Origin: Marinobacterium halophilum
Lineage (GTDB): Bacteria > Pseudomonadota > Gammaproteobacteria > Pseudomonadales > Balneatricaceae
Direction: 5' to 3'
Assembly (NCBI RefSeq): GCF_003014615.1
Contig: NZ_PYGI01000005.1
Coordinates: 105,047 to 169,046, forward strand
DNA length: 64,000 nucleotides
Numbering within the stretch: the stretch's first letter is position 1; every line of letters starts with the position of its first letter. The position numbers and the translations under genes were made by a program. The notes under the pieces were generated by a model, which worked only from the letters and a program-made list of their open reading frames with translations, ran no database searches and was not told where the DNA came from. Shown piece after piece: positions 38,294 through 47,757 of the stretch.

Positions 38294-40309
38294 TTAGCCA
38301 CTGTGCTTCAGTTGTTCCAATGTGTCGCGGTAGCCTGCGGCCTTCTCGAACTCCAGATTCTTGGCCGCTTCATACATCTGATCCTCAAGCCGATTGATCG
38401 CCTTCGCCAGTTCAACCGGCGACAGCGTCGTCGCATCCACTACATACTCCGGTTCCGCCTCTGCCACCTTGCGCATTGCATTGCGGCTGCGCTTACCCGG
38501 TATCTGCTGAGCACCTTCCATAATATCGGCAACCGACTTGCGAATACCCTTCGGGGTAATGCCATGCTCGGCGTTGAACGCCACCTGTTTTTCCCGACGG
38601 CGGGTGGTCTCGTCAATCGCCCGCTGCATCGACCCGGTCATCCTGTCAGCATACAAAATTGCCCGGCCGTTGACGTTGCGCGCCGCCCGTCCGATCGTCT
38701 GAATCATGGACGTCTCGGAGCGCAGGAAGCCCTCCTTGTCGGCGTCCAGAATCGCAACCAGCGCCACCTCTGGCATATCGATACCTTCACGCAGCAAGTT
38801 GATACCCACCAGGACATCGAATTCACCGATACGCAGATCACGGATGATCTCTACACGCTCAACCGTATCGATATCCGAATGCAGGTAACGCACACGTACA
38901 TTATGCTCGGCCAGATAATCGGTCAGATCTTCCGCCATGCGTTTGGTCAACACGGTCACGATCACCCGCTCATCACGGACAACGACCTTGTTGATTTCAC
39001 TCAACAGGTCATCAACCTGGGTCGTGGCCGGGCGCACCTCCACTTCAGGGTCAACAAGACCCGTCGGGCGCACAACCTGCTCAACAATCTGCTGCGCATT
39101 GGCCGCTTCATACTTGCTCGGCGTCGCCGACACGAACACCATCTGCGGCGACTGACGCTCCCACTCCTCGAACTTCATCGGCCGGTTGTCCAGCGCAGAC
39201 GGCAGACGGAAACCATATTCCACCAGCGTTTCCTTACGGGAACGGTCACCTTTATACATGGCGCCGATCTGCGGCACGGTGACGTGGGATTCATCAATCA
39301 CCAGCAAGGCGTCGTCCGGCAGATAGTCAAACAGCGTCGGCGGCGGCGCGCCCGGATCACGACCAGAAAGATAACGCGAGTAGTTTTCAATGCCGGAGCA
39401 ATAACCCAGCTCGTGGATCATCTCGATATCGTACAGTGTTCGCTGCTCCAGCCGCTGCGCCTCGACCAGTTTGCCGTTCTCACGCAACTGGTCCAAGCGC
39501 AGGCGCAGCTCATCCTTGATGTGCTCGGTTGCCTGCAGCAGGGTCTCCCGCGGAGTGACATAGTGCGTTTTGGGGTAGATCGTCGCCCGCGGCACCTTGC
39601 GCAACACTTCCCCGGTCAGAGGGTCGAACCATGAAATCTGATCGACTTCATCACCAAACAGCTCAATGCGAACCGCTTCTTTTTCCGATTCTGCGGGAAA
39701 CACATCGATCACATCACCACGTACCCGGTAGGTGCCGCGATGAAACTCGATATCATTGCGTGTGTACTGCAATTCGGCCAATCGACGCACCAGGTCGCGC
39801 TGATCAATTACGTCACCGCGATCCAGATGCAACATCATCGACAGGTAGGATTGCGGGTCACCCAAACCATAAATCGCCGAAACCGTGGCCACGATAATCG
39901 CATCATCACGTTCCAGCAAAGCCTTGGTTGCTGACAGGCGCATCTGCTCAATATGGTCATTAATCGAGGCATCCTTCTCAATGAAGGTGTCCGATGACGG
40001 CACATAGGCTTCCGGCTGGTAATAGTCGTAATATGAAACAAAGTATTCCACAGCGTTATCCGGGAAAAATTCCCGAAACTCGCCATAGAGTTGTGCTGCC
40101 AACGTCTTGTTATGTGCCATGATAATTGTGGGACGCTGAATCGCCGCCACAACATTGGCAATGGTAAAGGTCTTGCCCGACCCGGTCACGCCGAGCAGCG
40201 TTTGTGCCGCAAGCCCTGATTCCAGACCGTCTACAAGCTTTTCGATGGCGGCGGGTTGATCACCGGCCGGGGCAAACGCCGACTGAACTTTGAACCGTTG
40301 TTTCATCAT
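38294..40309 (-). CDS. uvrB: Excinuclease ABC subunit B
   Basis: The DNA-damage verification subunit of nucleotide-excision repair, 671 residues. The helicase motifs are clear: Walker [15 protein letters not shown], the DNA-inserting beta-hairpin [35 protein letters not shown] [20 protein letters not shown] and QTIGRAARN. The UVR domain that binds UvrA/UvrC is at the C-terminus ([21 protein letters not shown]). Two ATG codons are in tandem at the start. No clear LexA box (CTG-N10-CAG) is seen upstream. Confidence 0.98.
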   Translation of the reverse strand: MMKQRFKVQSAFAPAGDQPAAIEKLVDGLESGLAAQTLLGVTGSGKTFTIANVVAAIQRPTIIMAHNKTLAAQLYGEFREFFPDNAVEYFVSYYDYYQPEAYVPSSDTFIEKDASINDHIEQMRLSATKALLERDDAIIVATVSAIYGLGDPQSYLSMMLHLDRGDVIDQRDLVRRLAELQYTRNDIEFHRGTYRVRGDVIDVFPAESEKEAVRIELFGDEVDQISWFDPLTGEVLRKVPRATIYPKTHYVTPRETLLQATEHIKDELRLRLDQLRENGKLVEAQRLEQRTLYDIEMIHELGYCSGIENYSRYLSGRDPGAPPPTLFDYLPDDALLVIDESHVTVPQIGAMYKGDRSRKETLVEYGFRLPSALDNRPMKFEEWERQSPQMVFVSATPSKYEAANAQQIVEQVVRPTGLVDPEVEVRPATTQVDDLLSEINKVVVRDERVIVTVLTKRMAEDLTDYLAEHNVRVRYLHSDIDTVERVEIIRDLRIGEFDVLVGINLLREGIDMPEVALVAILDADKEGFLRSETSMIQTIGRAARNVNGRAILYADRMTGSMQRAIDETTRRREKQVAFNAEHGITPKGIRKSVADIMEGAQQIPGKRSRNAMRKVAEAEPEYVVDATTLSPVELAKAINRLEDQMYEAAKNLEFEKAAGYRDTLEQLKHSG

Positions 40310-40326
40310 GGCACCGTTATCGCAGA

Positions 40327-40355
40327 TGACCGGTCAGTATACCCTGTTGACCGGT
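40327..40355 (-). promoter_or_regulatory. Candidate uvrB promoter with flanking TGACCGGT repeats
   Basis: A TATACT -10 box on the minus strand (40336-40341) lies between two copies of TGACCGGT (40327-40334 and 40348-40355), spaced 21 bp. The -35 is poor. The first copy contains the palindrome GACCGGTC. Tentative. Confidence 0.35.
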
Positions 40356-40501
40356 ACGCAGAAATCGAGAATCGCACCTAATACACGGGGGAGACTGGCT
40401 TTTTTAGTATTCAAGCATTTAGACCCGGACATTTATGTTGTATGCTCGTTTGGCTATGCATTGATGGATACCTTGCACCGGAATATAGAGAGGACCAAGG
40501 C

Positions 40502-41689
40502 TTGGACGTGCGACTTTCCAACCGCGTTAACAGCATCAAACCTTCCCCGACACTGGCAGTCACCAATCGTGCTGCCGAACTGCGTGCCGAAGGCAACGAT
40601 ATTATTGGCCTGGGTGCCGGTGAACCTGATTTCGACACCCCTGAACACATCAAGGCCGCTGCCACCAAAGCGATTCAGGATGGCTTCACCAAATACACGG
40701 CGGTAGACGGAACACCGGCGCTGAAGAAGGCAATCATTGCCAAATTCGAGCGTGAGAACGGTTTCCAATACGCAGCCAATCAGATTTTGGTGTCCAGTGG
40801 CGGCAAACAAAGCTTCTTCAACCTGGCGCTGGCATTGCTGAACCCGGGTGATGAAGTGGTTATCCCAGCACCGTACTGGGTTTCTTACCCGGACATGGTA
40901 CTGGTTGCCGAAGGCAAGCCGGTGATCATCACCACCGCTCAGGAACAGCGTTTCAAGATTACGCCTGAGCAGCTGGACGACGCAATCACCGACAAGACCC
41001 GCCTGGTCGTGCTGAACAGCCCGTCCAACCCGTCAGGCGTGGCCTATACACTGGATGAACTGAAGGCATTGGGTGAAGTACTGAATAAGTACCCCGATGT
41101 ACTGGTCGCCACCGACGACATGTACGAGCATATCCTGTTCACCGAGCAGCCGTTCTGCAACATCCTGAACGCTTGCCCAGAACTGTATGACCGCACCATC
41201 GTTTTGAATGGCGTATCCAAGGCTTACTCCATGACCGGCTGGCGTATCGGTTACGCGGCAGGTCCGGCAAAGCTGATCGGCGCAATGAAAAAGATCCAGT
41301 CACAGAGCACCTCCAACCCGAACTCCATCGCACAGGTGGCAGCTCAGGCAGCACTGGAAGGGCCTCAGGACTGCGTCCACATGATGGTCAGCGCGTTCAA
41401 GCAACGCCATGACTTCGTGATCAAGGCGCTGAACGAAATTGAAGGTGTTGACTGCATCGAAGCCGACGGTACCTTTTACGCGTTCCCAAGCTTCCATGCC
41501 GTGATCGATTCGCGCCCAGAGTTCGAAGACGATATTGCTCTGGCCGAGTTCCTGCTTCAGGAAGCCGGCGTTGCCCTGGTGCCGGGATCCGCATTTGGCA
41601 CGCCCGGCAATATGCGCCTATCCTTCGCCACCAGCCTCAATGTGCTGGAATCAGCGATAAGTCGCATCAAGGCCGCACTCGACGCTTGA
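40502..41689 (+). CDS. aspC: Aspartate aminotransferase (class I, Ib-type)
   Basis: A PLP enzyme that exchanges amino groups between aspartate and 2-oxoglutarate. The 395-residue protein shows IIGLGAGEPDFDTPEHIK, NSPSNPSG, the cofactor lysine in NGVSKAYSMTGWRIGYAAGP and the substrate arginine near MRLSFATSL. The family N-terminus M-D-V-R-L-S fits a TTG start codon at this position, preceded by GAGAGGA. The only upstream alternative adds 20 unrelated residues. It may also accept prephenate, as some Ib enzymes do. It is divergent from uvrB and followed by a terminator. Confidence 0.93.
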   Translation: MDVRLSNRVNSIKPSPTLAVTNRAAELRAEGNDIIGLGAGEPDFDTPEHIKAAATKAIQDGFTKYTAVDGTPALKKAIIAKFERENGFQYAANQILVSSGGKQSFFNLALALLNPGDEVVIPAPYWVSYPDMVLVAEGKPVIITTAQEQRFKITPEQLDDAITDKTRLVVLNSPSNPSGVAYTLDELKALGEVLNKYPDVLVATDDMYEHILFTEQPFCNILNACPELYDRTIVLNGVSKAYSMTGWRIGYAAGPAKLIGAMKKIQSQSTSNPNSIAQVAAQAALEGPQDCVHMMVSAFKQRHDFVIKALNEIEGVDCIEADGTFYAFPSFHAVIDSRPEFEDDIALAEFLLQEAGVALVPGSAFGTPGNMRLSFATSLNVLESAISRIKAALDA

Positions 41690-41696
41690 TCAACAT

Positions 41697-41725
41697 ACGC
41701 CCCGGCCTGACCGGGGCGTTTTTTT
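41697..41725 (+). terminator. Terminator after aspC
   Basis: A stem ACGCCCCGG/CCGGGGCGT with a five-base loop is followed by seven T, eight bases after the stop codon. Confidence 0.92.
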
Positions 41726-41746
41726 ATCTGACCGAAACACCCACCC

Positions 41747-42922
41747 ATGAAAACCCGCGCCCTGACCAAACTGCTCTCCACCACCGCCACGCCTGCTCTC
41801 CTGCTCACGGACAACAGCATCCAGTGGCACAACTCCGCCTTTGATACATTGGCCAAACCTGAACGGCAACAGATTGAACACTGGGGCCAACATGGCCACG
41901 ATGAACTTTTGGTCTGCCACGGCATGCTGTTTGAGCGCCTGACCGCCGACGACCACACCCTGGTCATTGCCAGCGGTCACCGAGCTCCCGCTCAACAGCG
42001 CCAACTGATGCAGGCACTGTTGCCACAGTTGCAGCACGGCACTGACCCCTTCTTCGCGTTGCCGCAAATTCTCGCCGAACTGTTGCAATGGCAGTCCGCC
42101 GCCGCTTGCAAGCACCTGCACGATGGGCAGCTATCACTGGTCGGTCACTGGAGTGATGGACAACAGCAACCACCGCGCACACTGAAAATGAAGCACAGTC
42201 TGGCAGCCCCCCTCTATGACGACGCCCAGACCGGCACTCGGGTACAGGAGTGGGAAGCTGAAGACACACATGACCCGCTATTGCCTGAGCAAGGCATCTG
42301 GTTGGGACAGCGCATCGATAATGCCAACGGACAGCCCATCGGACATTTGGCTGTTTGGGGACCCGGCCCACAGACCAGCATGGCGGACAGTATTCATCTA
42401 CTGCAATTATGCGCGGACCTGGTCAGCGCCTGGTCACCGTCTGCCGAGAGTAAAGAGCCGCCTGCTGCCTCATTCATACAGGACAGACTGACCGGCTTGC
42501 CCTTGCGCGACGCCCTCGACCACGCACTGACCACCAGCGAACAGCACTACCGCAACGGCAAGGACTACCTCCTGGCCCTGATCGATATCGACGCCCTGTC
42601 CGAGATCAACACCCGACTCGGACAACAGGAAGGTGATCGCGTACTCTGCGCCTTTGCCGACAAGCTCCGCCATGTCTGCCGCCCCAACGATCAGCTGTTC
42701 CGCTTCGGCGGTGACGAATTTGTACTCTTGCTGCCGGCAGGCTCGCATCCGCCACCGATCATGGATCGCCTGCAACAGATTAACCGCAGCATGAGCGAAC
42801 AGCTGGGGCATCCTTTCAATGCCAGTGTTGGCTTGGCCAAACTCGATGAAGTCAATGGCAGCGGCGATGAACTGCTCCTGCTTGCCGATAGTCGCTTGCA
42901 ACAGGATAAGCGAACCGGCTGA
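41747..42922 (+). CDS. Diguanylate cyclase with GAF-like N-terminus
   Basis: A 391-residue cytoplasmic protein. The N-terminal 235 residues have no motif I can name firmly, but the 75-230 part resembles a GAF sensor fold. The C-terminal GGDEF domain (about 243-390) is intact, with LIDIDALSEINTRLG and RFGGDEFVLLLP (GGDEF at 321-325). An RxxD inhibitory site (R312-P-N-D315) sits five residues ahead, so product feedback is expected. This contrasts with the degenerate GGDEF protein in the same window. It starts about 20 bp after the aspC terminator and seems to be its own unit. Confidence 0.9.
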   Translation: MKTRALTKLLSTTATPALLLTDNSIQWHNSAFDTLAKPERQQIEHWGQHGHDELLVCHGMLFERLTADDHTLVIASGHRAPAQQRQLMQALLPQLQHGTDPFFALPQILAELLQWQSAAACKHLHDGQLSLVGHWSDGQQQPPRTLKMKHSLAAPLYDDAQTGTRVQEWEAEDTHDPLLPEQGIWLGQRIDNANGQPIGHLAVWGPGPQTSMADSIHLLQLCADLVSAWSPSAESKEPPAASFIQDRLTGLPLRDALDHALTTSEQHYRNGKDYLLALIDIDALSEINTRLGQQEGDRVLCAFADKLRHVCRPNDQLFRFGGDEFVLLLPAGSHPPPIMDRLQQINRSMSEQLGHPFNASVGLAKLDEVNGSGDELLLLADSRLQQDKRTG

Positions 42923-42945
42923 TACGTCTTTAGTCTACATCCATT

Positions 42946-43003
42946 ATTGAACCGATCGTTCCATTAGGGCACAATGCTCGCTTTCTGGAACGAATGGTTT
43001 AAT
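42946..43003. promoter_or_regulatory. Long inverted repeat over the efflux-operon promoter
   Basis: Two 17-bp arms, ATTGAACCGATCGTTCC (42946-42962) and the reverse complement of ATTAAACCATTCGTTCC (42987-43003), match at 14 of 17 positions and are 24 bp apart. Between and within them lies TTGAAC-N17-CACAAT, a plausible sigma-70 promoter. This is the expected place for a TetR-family operator, just upstream of the tetR gene. Confidence 0.55.
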
Positions 43004-43006
43004 TAG

Positions 43007-43636
43007 ATGAGCAGAGGCAGACCACCGACTCACTGTCGCGAAGCCCTACTGGAAATCGGTAATTCCCTGTTCCAGCTACACGGTTATCACGGCACCAGCC
43101 TGAGCATGATTCTTGAGGCCTGTGCCGTGTCACGCGGCTCTTTCTACAATTATTTCAACGGCAAGGAAGCCTTTGCCATCGAAGTGATTGAACATTACCA
43201 GGTACTGGAGCTTGATCTCTGGAAGGCCGAGTATGGCCAACTGGAAGGTCGACACGCTGACAAGCTGCAAACCATGATGCGCCGCCTGACCGAAGAGTTC
43301 AGCATGACCAATGAGCGCCTCGGCTGCCTGCTGGCAAACCTCTCTGGTGAAATGGCACTGGCGTCAGACTCCTTTCGAGCCGCAATCCGCAATGCCATCA
43401 GCCGCGTACTAAGCGTCATTACCGATGATATGCGGCTGTGCCAGGACGAAGGCAGCGTCCGTACCGACCTTGCGCCCGAACAGCTCTCACGGCTGATTTG
43501 GGACTACTGGCAAGGTGCCCTTTTGCGCATGAAAACCGAAAACAGCCGCGAGCCGTTATATCAAGCGCTCGATATGCTGTGGCAACACCTGTTACCGCCC
43601 CAATCACCCTTATCCCCCACAAAGAGTGAAGCATGA
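43007..43636 (+). CDS. TetR-family regulator of the RND efflux operon
   Basis: A 209-residue repressor-type protein. The DNA-binding domain is at about 8-55, with LFQLHGYHGTSLSMILEACAV and SRGSFYNYFNGKEAFA forming the helix-turn-helix. The C-terminal part is a ligand-binding helical domain of the AcrR/NemR-like class. It is the first gene of the operon; the membrane-fusion gene starts inside its stop codon (ATGA). It probably represses its own operon and is released by a toxic or organic ligand. Confidence 0.93.
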   Translation: MSRGRPPTHCREALLEIGNSLFQLHGYHGTSLSMILEACAVSRGSFYNYFNGKEAFAIEVIEHYQVLELDLWKAEYGQLEGRHADKLQTMMRRLTEEFSMTNERLGCLLANLSGEMALASDSFRAAIRNAISRVLSVITDDMRLCQDEGSVRTDLAPEQLSRLIWDYWQGALLRMKTENSREPLYQALDMLWQHLLPPQSPLSPTKSEA

Positions 43637-44691
43637 AAAGGATATCTGTATTCATATTGGCCTGCGCGTTGACTTCCCCCAGCGCAATCGCCGAGGAAGC
43701 TCAACCCGAAACGACGGCCGGCCTGCCCGCTGAAGTAGTAAAACTCACCCCTGTGGTGTTCGAACAACAGCTGACCGCTGTAGGCGTACTTCAGGCCAAC
43801 GAGTCGGTCATGATCAGTCCGGAACAAAGCGGACGCATCAGTGAGATCCTGTTCATGGAGGGCCAGCAGATCACAGCAGGCAGCCCAATGTTCAGACTCG
43901 ACGGCGCACTGTACGACGCAGCATTGGCACAGGCCAAGGCACGCGCCCGATTGAGCCAGCTCGAATATGAACGTGCTGCCAGCCTGCTAGAGAAGCGAGT
44001 CGGCTCACAGACGGAACACGACACCCGACTCGCACAATTGCGGGTGGACGAAGCCGAAGTCGCTCTGGCACACACGCGTCTGGACAAAATGACCATTGGC
44101 GCACCCTTCTCAGGTACGATCGGCTTGCGCAGGGCCAGCCCGGGCGATTTTGTAGTCGCCGGCCAGCCACTGGTTGAACTGACGGATCTGTCCAGCCTGA
44201 AAGTCGAGTTCAGCATTCCCGAACGCCATCTGCAGCAACTGCGCACCGGTCAACCGATCACTCTGGCTGTCGATGCCCTGAACAAGCAGACATTTACCGG
44301 CGAGATCTATGCGATCGCCCCCAGCGCAAATCCTGAAAGTCACAACATCAGCATTCGCGCCCGTGTACCCAACCCGGAAAGCACGCTGCGCCCCGGCCTG
44401 TTTACACGCATTCAGGTACTGACCGCACGTAACGAACAGGCGTTGATCATGCCGGAACAGGCCCTTATTCTGCAGGGCAAAGAAACTCTGGTCATGCGTG
44501 TCGGTGTCAACAACCAGGTTGAACTGGTGCCGGTCACAACAGGCGCACGCCGCTTCGGTGAAGTGCAGATTCTATCAGGCCTCAAGCCCGGTGCCGTCGT
44601 CGTCACTGCAGGGCACATGAAGCTGCGTCCGGGCATGCCTGTCACACCGATCTTTCCCCAGCCCGTCAGCACTGAAGGCAATGGCGCATGA
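43633..44691 (+). CDS. RND efflux periplasmic adaptor (membrane fusion protein)
   Basis: A 352-residue adaptor linking the inner-membrane pump to the outer-membrane channel. A signal sequence covers about the first 20 residues. The lipoyl halves surround a helical hairpin (about 95-140, rich in Ala and Glu), and the beta-barrel domain follows with FSIPERHLQQLRTGQ and RPGLFTRIQVL. It overlaps tetR by four bases and the pump gene by four. Family MexA/AcrA-like; substrates unknown. Confidence 0.94.
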   Translation: MKRISVFILACALTSPSAIAEEAQPETTAGLPAEVVKLTPVVFEQQLTAVGVLQANESVMISPEQSGRISEILFMEGQQITAGSPMFRLDGALYDAALAQAKARARLSQLEYERAASLLEKRVGSQTEHDTRLAQLRVDEAEVALAHTRLDKMTIGAPFSGTIGLRRASPGDFVVAGQPLVELTDLSSLKVEFSIPERHLQQLRTGQPITLAVDALNKQTFTGEIYAIAPSANPESHNISIRARVPNPESTLRPGLFTRIQVLTARNEQALIMPEQALILQGKETLVMRVGVNNQVELVPVTTGARRFGEVQILSGLKPGAVVVTAGHMKLRPGMPVTPIFPQPVSTEGNGA

Positions 44692-47600
44692 TTCTGTCCG
44701 AAATCAGTATCAAGCGCCCCGTACTGGCCACGGTGATGAGCCTGCTCATCCTGCTGGTCGGCCTGATAGCTTACGACCGTCTGAGCGTGCGCGAATACCC
44801 GAAGATCGATGTCCCTGTAGTTTCGGTGGAGACCGTCTACCCGGGTGCCAGTGCGTCCATTATCGAATCACAGGTCACCAAAATTATTGAAGACTCGCTC
44901 TCCGGTATAGAAGGGATCGATTTCATCAGCTCGATCAGTCGTTCGGAGAAGAGTCAGATTTCAGTGACCTTCCGCCTGGAACGCGACCCGGATGACGCCG
45001 CCAGTGAGGTCCGCGACCGTGTTGGCCGTGTACGCGGGCAACTGCCTGACGATATAGAAGAGCCGGTGGTGGCCAAATCCGAAGCGGATGCCCAGCCCAT
45101 TATCTGGATCGCTCTCTCCTCAGACAGCCATACGACCATGGAGGTCACCGACTACGCCGAGAACCGGGTTCAGGATCCGCTGCAGACCGTGCCGGGCGTG
45201 GCCAGCGTGATGATTGTTGGTGAACGCCGCTACGCCATGCGCATCTGGCTCGACCCGCAGAAAATGGCGGCTTACAACATTGTGCCGCAGGATATCGAGT
45301 CCGCACTGAGTGCTCAGAACGTAGAGATCCCTGCGGGGCGCATCGAGAGTCGCGAACGCGAATTCACGGTGCTGACGCAAACGGATCTCAATACCGTACC
45401 CGAGTTCGAACGTATCATTATTCGCAACGACAACGGCTACCCGGTACGTATCAGCGATGTCGCACGCGTTGAAATCGCCCCGGCATCCGAGCGCAACACG
45501 GCCCGTTTTAATGGTGACAACGCCGTTGCACTGGGCGTTATCAAGCAGTCCACCGCCAACCCACTGGACGTATCCGCTGGCGTGCGCACCATGCTGGAGC
45601 AGATCGACCAGAACCTGCCGCCGGGCATGAGCGCCCAGATCGGTTACGACTCATCACTGTTCATTGAAGAGTCGATCGACTCCGTCTTCACAACACTTTG
45701 GCAGGCCGGCGTACTGGTCGTACTGGTGATTTTCTTCTTCCTGCGCAACATCAAGGCCACATTGATTCCGGTCGTGACCATTCCCTTGTCGCTGATCGGT
45801 GCGTTTGCCATGATGTCGCTACTGGGGTTTTCCATCAACACCCTTACGCTGCTGGCACTGGTGCTGGCAATCGGCCTGGTGGTGGATGACGCCATCGTCA
45901 TGCTGGAGAATATTTACCGCCATGTCGAAGCCGGGCTGGACCCGATACAGGCTGCCTTCAAGGGCGCACGCGAGATCGGCTTCGCCGTTATTGCTACCAC
46001 CGCCACACTGGTTGCCGTATTCGTACCCGTCGCCTTTTCCACCGGCCGTACCGGCCAGCTATTCACCGAGTTTGCCCTCACGCTGGCAGGTTCCGTACTG
46101 GTGTCCACCTTCATTGCGCTGTCGCTGTCACCGATGCTCAGCTCACGTTTGCTGCATCACGAAAAACGCCACAGCGCTCTATTCAACCTGATCGAAGGCT
46201 GGCTCAACAGCTTGAGCGCCTTTTATCAGCGCATCCTGGTCAAGGTGTTGCGCTCACGCTTGCTGGCAGTCGCCCTGCTGGGTGCCAGCGCACTCGGTGC
46301 CGCCTATTTTTACCAGCAACTGCCACAGGAACTGGCACCGGTTGAAGATCGTGGCACCATCATGACCTTTTCGATCTCGCCCGAAGGCGCATCAGTCAAC
46401 TATGTTGATCGTTACGCACGCCAGGTAGAAGACATTGTCGGCCAGGTACCTGAAGGTACACATTACTTTGGCGTGGTTGGTTTCCCTAGTGAAACCAACT
46501 CGCTGACGTTCCTTGGCCTGCAAGACTGGGACGCACGTGAACGCAAGCAACAGGCCATCACCAATAGCCTGACACCACAGCTTTATGGCGGCGTCACCGG
46601 CAATATGAGTTTCGCCATGAATCCGCCATCACTGGGGCAGAGCATCATCTCGCGCCCCGTCGAGTTCATCATCAAAACCACCGCGGACTATGACCAACTG
46701 GCGATCATTACCGACCAGATGTTGGCCAAAATGGCGCAAAATCCGGGTCTTGCCCAACCGGATACCGACCTTAAGCTGAACAAGCCGGAGCTGATCGTAA
46801 CGCTGGACCGCGACAAGGTGTCGGACGTCGGAATCAACGTCAATGTCCTTGGCCGCACCCTGGAAACCTTCATGGCCGGCCGCGAATTGACCCGCTACAA
46901 ACAGCAAGGCGAGCAGTATGACGTCATCCTGCAGGTCGAGGATCAGTATCGTCGCGTTCCTGGTGACCTGACCGATGCCTATGTTCGCGGCGATAGCGGT
47001 GACATGATTCAGCTGGCGAACCTGGTTACCGTGGAAGAAAGCATCACCGCCAAGGAACTGAACCACTTTGACAAACTCAAAGCCGTGAAAATTCAGGCCA
47101 TGCTTGCGCCTGGCTACAGCCTGGGCGAAGCCTTGACCTTCATGGAACAGAGCCTCAAGGAAGTCGCACCGGATGCTCTTTATGACTACGCTGGCCAATC
47201 CCGCGAGTTCAATGAATCCAGCAACACCCTGCAGATGACGTTCGGCCTGGCGCTGATATTCATCTTCCTGGTGCTCGCGGCTCAGTTCGAAAGCTTCAAG
47301 AATCCTTTGATCATCATGCTATCGGTACCCCCTGCACTGGCAGGTGCATTACTGGCGCTGCATTACAGCGGCGGCTCACTGAGCATCTATAGCCAGATTG
47401 GCCTGATCACACTCGTCGGCCTGGTCACCAAGCATGGCATTCTGATCATCGAATTTGCCAATCAGCTGCAGGACCGCGGTGCTGCACTGAACGATGCTAT
47501 TGTTGAAGCAGCAGCCCTGCGCTTGCGTCCGATCCTGATGACGACAGGCGCAACGGTTCTTGGCGCACTGCCTCTGGCAATGGCGATGGGTGCCGGGGCC

Positions 47601-47744
47601 GAATCCCGACAACAGATCGGTTGGGTCATTGTTGGCGGTATGCTGTTTGGTACGCTGCTGACTCTGTTTGTGATCCCCACCGTCTACAGCTATTTTGGTA
47701 AACGCAACTTCCGTCAGGTCGAGCCTGATCCTGCACATCGATAA
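44688..47744 (+). CDS. RND efflux permease (HAE1/AcrB family)
   Basis: A 1018-residue inner-membrane proton-drug antiporter. The 12-helix RND plan is visible. TM1 near LATVMSLLILLVGLIAYDRL is followed by a large periplasmic loop starting REYPKIDVPVVSVETVYPGA. The proton-relay Asp pair is in GLVVDDAIVMLENIYRH. A second loop and the repeat GLVTKHGILIIEFANQ with LRPILMTTGATVLGALPLA follow. The sequence is closer to the MexF/MdtB-like pumps than to heavy-metal pumps. It lies in a four-gene operon with TetR, adaptor and TolC. Confidence 0.96.
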   Translation: MILSEISIKRPVLATVMSLLILLVGLIAYDRLSVREYPKIDVPVVSVETVYPGASASIIESQVTKIIEDSLSGIEGIDFISSISRSEKSQISVTFRLERDPDDAASEVRDRVGRVRGQLPDDIEEPVVAKSEADAQPIIWIALSSDSHTTMEVTDYAENRVQDPLQTVPGVASVMIVGERRYAMRIWLDPQKMAAYNIVPQDIESALSAQNVEIPAGRIESREREFTVLTQTDLNTVPEFERIIIRNDNGYPVRISDVARVEIAPASERNTARFNGDNAVALGVIKQSTANPLDVSAGVRTMLEQIDQNLPPGMSAQIGYDSSLFIEESIDSVFTTLWQAGVLVVLVIFFFLRNIKATLIPVVTIPLSLIGAFAMMSLLGFSINTLTLLALVLAIGLVVDDAIVMLENIYRHVEAGLDPIQAAFKGAREIGFAVIATTATLVAVFVPVAFSTGRTGQLFTEFALTLAGSVLVSTFIALSLSPMLSSRLLHHEKRHSALFNLIEGWLNSLSAFYQRILVKVLRSRLLAVALLGASALGAAYFYQQLPQELAPVEDRGTIMTFSISPEGASVNYVDRYARQVEDIVGQVPEGTHYFGVVGFPSETNSLTFLGLQDWDARERKQQAITNSLTPQLYGGVTGNMSFAMNPPSLGQSIISRPVEFIIKTTADYDQLAIITDQMLAKMAQNPGLAQPDTDLKLNKPELIVTLDRDKVSDVGINVNVLGRTLETFMAGRELTRYKQQGEQYDVILQVEDQYRRVPGDLTDAYVRGDSGDMIQLANLVTVEESITAKELNHFDKLKAVKIQAMLAPGYSLGEALTFMEQSLKEVAPDALYDYAGQSREFNESSNTLQMTFGLALIFIFLVLAAQFESFKNPLIIMLSVPPALAGALLALHYSGGSLSIYSQIGLITLVGLVTKHGILIIEFANQLQDRGAALNDAIVEAAALRLRPILMTTGATVLGALPLAMAMGAGAESRQQIGWVIVGGMLFGTLLTLFVIPTVYSYFGKRNFRQVEPDPAHR

Positions 47745-47757
47745 GGGAAGCGCACAC

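Noticed and set aside
38282..39634. A 450-codon plus-strand open frame opposite uvrB
   Set aside because: Antisense shadow of uvrB; His/Arg-rich composition without domains.
40321..40360. LexA box at uvrB (CTG...CAG at 40344-40361)
   Set aside because: The spacing is 12 bases rather than 10 and the inner sequence does not match, so it is not a gammaproteobacterial LexA site.
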